Origin: Candidatus Rifleibacteriota bacterium
GTDB lineage: Bacteria > Muiribacteriota > Ozemobacteria > Ozemobacterales > Ozemobacteraceae
NCBI GenBank assembly: GCA_015233565.1
Contig: JADFXM010000052.1
Span: 1 to 52,505, forward strand
Reading direction: 5' to 3'
DNA: 52,505 nt
Part shown: positions 46,513 through 52,505 of the stretch, piece by piece
Layout: every line of letters starts with the position of its first letter
Numbering within the stretch: the stretch's first letter is position 1
The notes under the pieces: model-generated
What the model was told of the DNA's origin: nothing
Database searches by the model: none
The model's input: only the letters and a program-made list of their open reading frames with translations
Made by a program: the position numbers and the translations under genes

Positions 46513-47377
46513 GGAAATTTCAACTCTCAGATTGCATGAAAAACGAATCAAGCACGTTCTTTCGTTAATAGCTCTCTCGTCGGTTTCAATTCTAGGCTTG
46601 ATTATAATTTTCGTTTTTAAGGAAGGAATTCCCGTCATGTTCAAAGTCGGATTCTGGAATTTCCTGGCAGGAACGCATTGGGCGCCCACCAAAGGAACCC
46701 CGGATTGCTTCGGAATCTTTCCAATGATCATAGGTACAATCGAAGTGACATTTGGAGCTTTGTTAATCGGAATGCCATTATCTCTGTTCGTTGCTATTCA
46801 CCTTTCTGAATTTGCTTCCCCGACAACACGAAATATCATGAAGCCGACAATTGAGTTACTGGCAGCCATTCCATCTGTTGTTTATGGTTTCATCGGAGTG
46901 GTTGTAGTGGTTCCCTTTATTCGTGAATGTTTTGGCGGGCCAGGCTTCTCAGTTCTTGCCGCCTCAGTAATCCTTGGAATAATGACTCTTCCAACTATAA
47001 CCAGCATTACTTTTGAATCCCTGCGAGCTGTTCCGGTATCATTCAGAGAAGGAGCGCTGGCACTGGGCGCAACCCCCTGGCAAACGGTAATCAGAGTCAT
47101 ACTTCCCGCCGCAAAATCCGGTATAGTCACTGCAATGATTCTGGGCATGGGACGAGCAATGGGCGAAACAATGGCTGTGATAATGGTTGCCGGCAATTCC
47201 GTTGTGATTCCTCTTTCCCCACTTCACCCTTGCCGGACTCTTACAAGTAACATAGCAATTGAAATGTCATATGCCTCAGGAGACCATCAAAAAGCCCTTT
47301 TTGCCACCGGAGTAGTACTTTTTGCAATGATCTTTATTCTCAACATTTTAGCTGGTTTGATCATTAAAAGAAAATAA
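46496..47377 (+). CDS. pstC: Phosphate ABC transporter permease PstC
   Basis: A 293-residue inner-membrane permease with six predicted membrane segments. Start is TTG 46496, which has AGGAGGGG 5-8 nt upstream inside the end of pstS. The sequence WAPTKGTPDCFGIFPMIIGT after the first helix and the EAA loop SFREGALALGATPWQTVIRVILPAAKSGI (about 182-210), which contacts the ATPase, are typical of PstC. Forms the channel with PstA. Confidence 0.95.
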   Translation: MELQNKEISTLRLHEKRIKHVLSLIALSSVSILGLIIIFVFKEGIPVMFKVGFWNFLAGTHWAPTKGTPDCFGIFPMIIGTIEVTFGALLIGMPLSLFVAIHLSEFASPTTRNIMKPTIELLAAIPSVVYGFIGVVVVVPFIRECFGGPGFSVLAASVILGIMTLPTITSITFESLRAVPVSFREGALALGATPWQTVIRVILPAAKSGIVTAMILGMGRAMGETMAVIMVAGNSVVIPLSPLHPCRTLTSNIAIEMSYASGDHQKALFATGVVLFAMIFILNILAGLIIKRK

Positions 47378-47395
47378 ATTTAAGGACAAAAGCAA

Positions 47396-48232
47396 TTGGA
47401 CCCAAAAACCAGGGCAGAAAATGTTTTTTATAATAACCTTGGATTAGCTTTGTGTCAGGGGATGTCTATTCTTGTTGCGGCAATTTTAGCTGCAATCATG
47501 CTTTTTTTGATAATAAAGGGAATTGGACGATTTAATCCATCATTTTTTCTGACTTTGCCCATCGACCTTGGGCGGGAAGGCGGAATTTCTTCTATCATTA
47601 TTTCAACCGGCTTGTTGGCCCTTGTTTCTCTATTGATAGCAGTTCCTCTCGGTATTGGAACTGCGATATATCTTACTGAATACACAAGGCAAGGCATTTT
47701 TACAACGATCATTCGTTTCGGGGCTGAATGCCTTGCGGGAATTCCTTCAATTATTTTTGGGCTATTCGGGTTCATGCTCTTTGTTGTATATCTTCGTCTG
47801 GGTTGGTCAATTCTCGCCGGAGGATTAACTCTGACCTGTATGGTTCTACCGACGATAATTCGTACTTCTGAAGAGGCAATTAAATCTGTTCCTCAAAATA
47901 TGCGATATTTGGGATATTCTCTTGGAGCGACAAAATTTCAAACAATTACCCGAATCGTACTTCCGCAGGCAAAAAACGGGATACTTACCGGTGTTATCCT
48001 TTCTCTGGGAAGAGTAATCGGAGAAACCGCATGCGTTATTTTTACTGCAGGAATCTCAATGGACACTCCAACCTCCCTTTTTGATTCCGGACGATCAATG
48101 GCAGTTCATTTTTATATTCTCGCCCGGGAGGGTTTATCAATGGAAATGGCCTATACCACTGCGCTAGCATTGGTTTTCTTCATCCTAATAATAAATCTTA
48201 TTACAAATTTCCTTATCAGGAAAAAGAATTAA
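47396..48232 (+). CDS. pstA: Phosphate ABC transporter permease PstA
   Basis: A 278-residue permease with six membrane segments, starting at TTG 47396 with AAGGA about 10 nt upstream. It carries the PstA features: GREGGISSIIISTGLL, the loop with AIYLTEYTRQG, and the ATPase-contacting EAA loop QNMRYLGYSLGATKFQTITRIVLPQAKNGI (about 167-196). It pairs with PstC. Stop lies 2 nt before the first pstB. Confidence 0.95.
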   Translation: MDPKTRAENVFYNNLGLALCQGMSILVAAILAAIMLFLIIKGIGRFNPSFFLTLPIDLGREGGISSIIISTGLLALVSLLIAVPLGIGTAIYLTEYTRQGIFTTIIRFGAECLAGIPSIIFGLFGFMLFVVYLRLGWSILAGGLTLTCMVLPTIIRTSEEAIKSVPQNMRYLGYSLGATKFQTITRIVLPQAKNGILTGVILSLGRVIGETACVIFTAGISMDTPTSLFDSGRSMAVHFYILAREGLSMEMAYTTALALVFFILIINLITNFLIRKKN

Positions 48233-48234
48233 CA

Positions 48235-49017
48235 ATGGAAAGCGAATTTTTTCTTCTGCAAGTGGAAAATCTGTATTATTCCTATTATTCGCCTGTTACT
48301 AATAGTTACAAAGAAGCTCTTTCCGATATCTTAATCAACCTTGCACGTGGAACAATACTCACAATAATCGGGCCTAGCCAATCCGGTAAATCGACTTTTT
48401 TGAGATTAATTAATCGCCTTCAAGAAGAGATTTCACCTGGAAAAGTTTCAGGAAAAATTTTGCTCGAAGGAAAAGACATTTTTGCGCCGGACTACGACCA
48501 TTTTCAGCTTCGCAGAGAAGTCGGATTTGCCTTTGACAAGCCGCAAACTCTCGACCTGTCGATCTACGACAATATTACGTTCGCCCCAAGACTTGCCGGA
48601 GTAAGTAACCGAAGCGATTTGGATGCCTTGGTTGAAGAGACTTTAAGCGCAGCCTTCCTCTGGGATGAAGTAAAAGACCGCTTGTCACTCAATGCTACCC
48701 GCCTTTCAGGAGGCCAAAGACAACGCCTTTCTATCGCCAGATCTTTGGCGTTACATCCCAAACTACTGCTGCTCGATGAACCCTGCTCCGCATTAGATCC
48801 CATATCGACTGCAAAAATTGAAGAAGCTCTGATTGCCTTAAAACACAGAACAACTGTCATTCTTGTAACTAACAATACCAAACAGGCCTCCAGAATCGGT
48901 GATACAACGGCCTTTTTCCTGATGTCCAAGTTGATCGAGCAAGGTCCAACAGGCGAAATTTTCAGAAACCCACGCGATAAGAGAACCGAGGGTTACATTG
49001 AAGGAAAATTCGGATGA
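48235..49017 (+). CDS. pstB: PstB-like ATPase 1 with degenerate ATP-site residues
   Basis: A 260-residue ABC ATPase. Walker A is GPSQSGKST (46-54), with Gln where PstB normally has Gly. The Q-loop Gln is replaced by Asp (D101 in FAFDKPQ), and the switch (H-loop) His by Asn (N213 in VTNNTKQA). The signature LSGGQRQR (157-164) and Walker B LLLLDEPCSALDP are intact. The first strand also has an insertion (SYYSPVTNSY). It overlaps the second pstB by 4 nt (ATGA). The changed residues should weaken hydrolysis at the site formed by its own Walker motifs while leaving its signature able to complete the partner's site. Confidence 0.92.
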   Translation: MESEFFLLQVENLYYSYYSPVTNSYKEALSDILINLARGTILTIIGPSQSGKSTFLRLINRLQEEISPGKVSGKILLEGKDIFAPDYDHFQLRREVGFAFDKPQTLDLSIYDNITFAPRLAGVSNRSDLDALVEETLSAAFLWDEVKDRLSLNATRLSGGQRQRLSIARSLALHPKLLLLDEPCSALDPISTAKIEEALIALKHRTTVILVTNNTKQASRIGDTTAFFLMSKLIEQGPTGEIFRNPRDKRTEGYIEGKFG

Positions 49018-49772
49018 AATCGCCAATTATCGAAATCCAAAGACTGAATTTTTATTATGGAACATTTCACGCCCTGAAAGAAATTTCCATGATGTTTTCT
49101 GAAAACACCATTACAGCTCTGATTGGCCCTTCAGGTTGTGGGAAATCAACTTTGGTCAGACTGGTAAACAGAATGTCAGATATGATCGAAGGGGCTAGAG
49201 CCAGTGGAGTTTTACGCGTTTCCGGGCGCGATATATTCGATCCGACTTATGAAATCAGCCAACTCCGCCGGGAAGTGGGAATGGTCTTTCAAATTCCCAA
49301 CCCCTTCCCTTTCAGCGTTTACGAAAACCTCATCTTCGGCCATAAAATTGCAGGAGTTTCAAAAAAAGATGAATTCGAAAGAATTGTGGAAGAAAGCTTG
49401 AAGTCTGTCAACCTCTGGGATTCACTAAAAGATTCATTGAATGTGCAAGCTTTATCACTTTCAGCCGACTTTCAGCAGAGAATCTGCATCGCCAGGGCTA
49501 TTGCCATTAAACCTAAAATAATCCTCATGGACGAACCCTGCTCATCTCTCGATCCAATTGCCACCCAAAAAATTGAAGAGTTGGTCCAGGAGCTGAAAAG
49601 CAAATACACCATTGTTATCGTTACTCACTCAATGCAACAAGCAGCAAGAGTATCAAATTTTACAGGGTACATGCTTCTTGGCGAATTGATCGAATTTGAC
49701 AAAACTGCAACTATTTTCAGAAATCCCAAAGATTCACGAACAGAGGATTATATCTCAGGAAAGTTCGGGTAA
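49014..49772 (+). CDS. pstB: PstB-like ATPase 2 with degenerate signature motif
   Basis: A 252-residue ABC ATPase with canonical Walker A GPSGCGKST (38-46), Q-loop Q93 (MVFQIPNPFPFSVYEN), Walker B with E174, and switch H205 (VTHSMQQA). Its ABC signature reads LSADF (149-153) instead of LSGGQ, followed by the normal QQRICIARA. In ABC dimers each ATP lies between the Walker motifs of one subunit and the signature of the other. This subunit plus PstB1 therefore forms one fully consensus site (Walker 2/signature 1) and one degenerate site (Walker 1/signature 2). Last gene of the operon. Confidence 0.93.
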   Translation: MKSPIIEIQRLNFYYGTFHALKEISMMFSENTITALIGPSGCGKSTLVRLVNRMSDMIEGARASGVLRVSGRDIFDPTYEISQLRREVGMVFQIPNPFPFSVYENLIFGHKIAGVSKKDEFERIVEESLKSVNLWDSLKDSLNVQALSLSADFQQRICIARAIAIKPKIILMDEPCSSLDPIATQKIEELVQELKSKYTIVIVTHSMQQAARVSNFTGYMLLGELIEFDKTATIFRNPKDSRTEDYISGKFG

Positions 49773-49985
49773 ACAAACCCTTATAATTCCCTGCATCGAG
49801 GATATCACTATTTTTCCAAATTTTCTGCACTTGCGTTGATGCAGGTTTACAAGTCGAGTATTTTTACTCTTTTTCGCTGATTTTCCCAAAGCCTGCAAAC
49901 GTAAGCCAGTAGTTCTTTACCGACAATCTCCAATTCCACCCTAAGGCGCAGCGCTCAACGATTTTTTGACTACCCAATAAAATTG

Positions 49986-50004
49986 CGATTCTTAGTCAGA
50001 ATCG
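49986..50004. terminator. Hairpin between convergent pst operon and radical SAM gene
   Basis: CGATTCT-TAGTC-AGAATCG is a perfect 7-bp stem with a 5-nt loop, followed by AATTTCC on plus and by CAATTTTATT on minus. It lies between converging transcripts and could act as a bidirectional terminator. The rest of the 302-nt gap (49773-50074) shows nothing else. Confidence 0.45.
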
Positions 50005-50074
50005 AATTTCCTGCATCCTGATAACCCACTTTTGTATCGCCTATAACTTTGGTTCTGAGCAATAACGGAACATT

Positions 50075-51169
50075 TTATTTTTTCATAACACCGTCAGGCG
50101 GGAAAAGCGGATCTGGAGCACTCAGACTTCCCCTGGAAAGGTGGGCAGCCTCCCGGCATCCTCCGTCACATTCATGATTAAGAGGACAGGTTTTACACAT
50201 TTCAGGATGAAAACTTTTGGTGTTGAAATTCTGCCAATAAGATCCTGAGATAGCGCTTTCCAGGTCTGTAATCGCACCAACTGAAAATGGTGAATGGTTA
50301 CACGGTCGAATTCTTCCGGAAGGATCTATCACAAAAAAGTCTACTCCCGCTGAACAAATACTGTTCACTCTTACCAATTCATACTTTTTAGTAATCAGGC
50401 ATTTGGGAATATTATGACCAGCCAAAATAGTAATTTGTGTCTTCTTACAAGCCTCTTCAGCAATATCGAGCATTTTTGTAATTTCTTCACAATTCAAGGA
50501 CAAATCGGGGGCCACTTTTCCTCTTCCATCCATCAAAAAGCGATTCAAAAAAAAGTTCTTTGTACCCACTGTAAATGCCGCTAAAATTGTTTCGGAAAGT
50601 TCGGAAAGATTGGTTTTGGTAACACAAATTTCAACCGAAACCGTTAATCCAGCTTCAGAAAGCTTGGAAATAATGTCTAATGCCTTTTTAACATCTCCAC
50701 CTCCGGTATGGTACCCGTAGGTTTTTAAACCGGGTAGTCCAATAACAATTTTCGGCTTTTTTGCCGCAAGCATTGCAACTGCTGCCTTTTCAATCAATTG
50801 TCCATTGGTTTTTACTGAGACTTCCAGTTTTTTACTTCCCATTCCGACAATTTTTCCAGAGTTGTCAAAAACAGGAGCTTTGGCCTGTAAAACTGAAGCT
50901 TGCTTAAAAATCTCAGGAAAATCTTTTCTGGCAAATGGTTCCCCACCGGAGAACATGATCTCTTCGACTCCCGAAGTAACCAGTTTTTCAATGATTTCAA
51001 GCCACTTGCCGGCAGACAATTCAGGCAACTTCTGATATGTTCCTGACGCATCAAGCCACGGAAGGGAACAAAATATGCATGGCTGATTGCAGGAATAAGT
51101 AAGTTCAAGTAGCGCAATCTTTGGAACTGAAAGATTGGGAAATTCATTTTTGTCGGAGTCGGAATTCAT
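50075..51169 (-). CDS. Radical SAM/SPASM-domain protein
   Basis: A 364-residue protein; ATG behind GGAG. The radical SAM cluster motif C27-x3-C31-x2-C34 (ELTYSCNQPCIFC) is followed by MFSGGEPF (the GGEP SAM-binding motif) near 73-80. The C-terminal part has the SPASM-type cysteines for auxiliary clusters: CSAG (about 265), RPCNHSPFSVG (about 287), MCKTCPLNHECDGGCREAA (about 321-339). The family includes peptide-modifying maturases, sulfatase-activating enzymes and haem/quinone cofactor enzymes. No obvious precursor peptide is next to it. The upstream repeat protein on the same strand is separated by a strong terminator, so it is not clearly co-transcribed. Confidence 0.9.
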   Translation of the reverse strand: MNSDSDKNEFPNLSVPKIALLELTYSCNQPCIFCSLPWLDASGTYQKLPELSAGKWLEIIEKLVTSGVEEIMFSGGEPFARKDFPEIFKQASVLQAKAPVFDNSGKIVGMGSKKLEVSVKTNGQLIEKAAVAMLAAKKPKIVIGLPGLKTYGYHTGGGDVKKALDIISKLSEAGLTVSVEICVTKTNLSELSETILAAFTVGTKNFFLNRFLMDGRGKVAPDLSLNCEEITKMLDIAEEACKKTQITILAGHNIPKCLITKKYELVRVNSICSAGVDFFVIDPSGRIRPCNHSPFSVGAITDLESAISGSYWQNFNTKSFHPEMCKTCPLNHECDGGCREAAHLSRGSLSAPDPLFPPDGVMKK

Positions 51170-51245
51170 TTTTATTCTCCAAAATTCAGAAACTCTTAAA
51201 GTTAATTCTAATCATTTAATTTTTTTTTCTCAAGTAAATAAAAAT

Positions 51246-51275
51246 CTCCCCCAAAAATTATTCTTTTTAGGGGAG
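51246..51275 (-). terminator. Intrinsic terminator of the exported repeat protein gene
   Basis: CTCCCC-C-AAAAA / TTTTT-A-GGGGAG forms an 11-bp stem with one mismatch and a 6-nt loop. It starts 24 nt after the gene's stop and is followed on the minus strand by ATTTTTATTT. Confidence 0.75.
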
Positions 51276-51298
51276 AATTTATTGTACGATAAATAAAA

Positions 51299-52294
51299 TC
51301 AAATTGAACTTAAAATTTCACCGATGTTTCTTGCAGCATCCCAGAGGCCCTGACGAGTGTTTCCACAGGCTGCAGACCAATAGTTGCAATCGCCGTAGCC
51401 ATTGTTGTACCGATTAACTGCGGCATTCAAATTATTAATTACATTCTGAACAGCACTCTTCAAAAGTCCTTGAAGATTAGCGCCAAGTTGATCCATGGCA
51501 CGTGTCAGGACTCCAATAGCGAGCGTTCCCTCGTTACGTAAGATTCCATGCGTGCGAGTCCAATAATCCAATCCACCATAACCCTTGTCACTTTGTTTGG
51601 CGAGGAAAGTCTGTACCAATTGCAAATGAACTTTCATCTGTTCTTGTGCTCCGGCGGGAGGAACATTTCCGACGGAATCAAGGACTCCGCGAATGTTGGT
51701 ACCTGTTTGGTGAAGAGCATCTCTCATGATTCCGGATTGATCAGTCCAGTATTGGAGGTCGCCATAAAGTTTTCTTGAACACACATTTCTGAGATTATCT
51801 GAAGCATTTTTCAAGGCGGCGCGAAGAAGGCCATTCATCGGAGTGGTTTCTAAATTCTCCAGGTAAGAAACTGCCATCCATCCTTCGTCTCGGTTCATTT
51901 CATAAGTTCTGATCCAATAGTCGAGATCTCCGTACCCTTTGTCAAACTGGCCTTGAAGGATGTATTCGAGATCCCAGAGTTGTGCAACTACCAATGGAAG
52001 ATTCGCCTCTTCAGGAGAGGCAGGAGGCTGGTTCCCGGTGGTGGCTAGATCTTTATGAATTCCACGAAAAATACCGGAAATCGCGGCTTCCTTTTTTCTT
52101 ACTTCCTGAAACTCTTTCATAATCTGAACAACAGCACCCGACGGAGCAAATTTAGTTTGGCTGCCATCATTTTGGGGAGCTACTTTTATGGCTTTTGGAT
52201 TTTCCGGTTTGATTCGCCCCTCGTCAGCATTAGCTGTACAAGATGTTGCCAGGAAAATTGCGGCAACGCTCACCAATAAAACTCTTTTTAACAT
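51299..52294 (-). CDS. Exported protein with four GYGDLDYW-type repeats
   Basis: A 331-residue protein I cannot assign to a family. The N-terminus is a signal peptide (MLKRVLLVSVAAIFLATSC); C19 could be lipidated, although the site is not a classical lipobox. Four copies of a motif (K/N)GYGDLDYW-x-R-x-x-x-x-R occur at about 118-135, 177-192, 237-254 and 298-315. They are separated by helical segments with regular Leu/Ala/Asn spacing (LRAALKNASDNL, LQGLLKSAVQNVINNL). This suggests a repeat-built helical protein of periplasm or surface. The gene has its own promoter and terminator, so it is monocistronic. Function unknown. Confidence 0.75.
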   Translation of the reverse strand: MLKRVLLVSVAAIFLATSCTANADEGRIKPENPKAIKVAPQNDGSQTKFAPSGAVVQIMKEFQEVRKKEAAISGIFRGIHKDLATTGNQPPASPEEANLPLVVAQLWDLEYILQGQFDKGYGDLDYWIRTYEMNRDEGWMAVSYLENLETTPMNGLLRAALKNASDNLRNVCSRKLYGDLQYWTDQSGIMRDALHQTGTNIRGVLDSVGNVPPAGAQEQMKVHLQLVQTFLAKQSDKGYGGLDYWTRTHGILRNEGTLAIGVLTRAMDQLGANLQGLLKSAVQNVINNLNAAVNRYNNGYGDCNYWSAACGNTRQGLWDAARNIGEILSSI

Positions 52295-52333
52295 TGCTTA
52301 GACCCCTTTTTAATAAAATTGACGAACTTAATC

Positions 52334-52362
52334 ATTATAGTAAGAATTTTTCAAAGCGTCAA
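52334..52362 (-). promoter_or_regulatory. Strong sigma-70 promoter of the exported repeat protein
   Basis: On the minus strand TTGACG (52362-52357), 17 bp, TATAAT (52339-52334, perfect). It is about 40 bp upstream of the start, with AAGGGG as ribosome site. Near-consensus elements suggest high expression. Confidence 0.7.
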
Positions 52363-52505
52363 TTTCTTCTCACAAATTACAGGAATTATCCATTAATAAT
52401 TGGGGTTACTCTCCTTGTTCTTCATCTAATGTTTTTTTCTAACTTCGATTCTGCTTATTCGAATTTTGCCATGAAATCTTGAAACCAAATCATGGAGGGC
52501 CTCTG

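Overview
This is an AT-rich bacterial chromosome segment from an organism I cannot name with confidence. An outer-membrane beta-barrel candidate, exported proteins and lipoproteins point to a diderm (Gram-negative) heterotroph. The very large hybrid kinases, unusual domain fusions and lack of familiar synteny fit a poorly cultured phylum (Riflebacteria-like lineages are one guess, low confidence). No tRNA, rRNA or CRISPR array was seen.

Layout. 0.1-3.5 kb: a siroheme/[4Fe-4S] sulfite-reductase-like protein in tandem with a CheA-like kinase. 3.5-6.1 kb: a decayed secreted lectin-like gene with in-frame stops. 10.8-6.2 kb (minus): a compact three-gene operon headed by a 1002-residue acyl-adenylating ligase/carrier/HMG-CoA-reductase fusion, then a formyltransferase-like protein and an alpha/beta hydrolase. 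12.3-11.0 kb (minus): a barrel protein. 12.5-31 kb (plus): a TPR/HEAT membrane protein followed by a signalling island (PAS protein, three giant hybrid kinases, CheR, an unknown Cys-motif protein, CheB, a phosphohistidine-type phosphatase, a beta-propeller, a GNAT enzyme). 33.3-31.3 kb: a GT-C-like membrane protein. 33.3-33.5 kb: an IS66 transposase relic. 37.0-33.5 kb: a chemoreceptor with repeated HAMP units and a Cys-rich PAS domain. 38.0 kb: a small Cys-rich protein. 40.6-38.9 kb: a phospholipase D gene broken by one stop. 41.9-40.6 kb: hutI. 43.7-42.1 kb: a Ser/Thr kinase fused to an FGE/SUMF domain. 45.0-43.9 kb (minus): a probable ~1.08-kb structured noncoding RNA. 45.4 kb: a STAS protein. 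45.6-49.8 kb: pstS-pstC-pstA-pstB1-pstB2. 51.2-50.1 kb: a radical SAM/SPASM protein. 52.3-51.3 kb: an exported four-repeat protein.

Most striking points. (1) The 43941-45017 region has its own promoter, whose predicted start falls on the 5' strand of an 11-bp long-range helix. The 3' strand of that helix abuts a U-tract 1.08 kb away, there is no credible coding frame, and many local hairpins lie between. (2) The ligase-carrier-HMGR fusion looks like a carboxylic acid reductase whose reductase module has been replaced by an HMG-CoA reductase fold, with all catalytic residues kept. (3) The two PstB ATPases have complementary defects that predict one consensus and one degenerate ATP site in a heterodimer. 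(4) The sulfite-reductase-like protein is tightly paired with a CheA-like kinase carrying a Cys/His motif. Statements on function are inferred from motifs read by eye; no database search was run.
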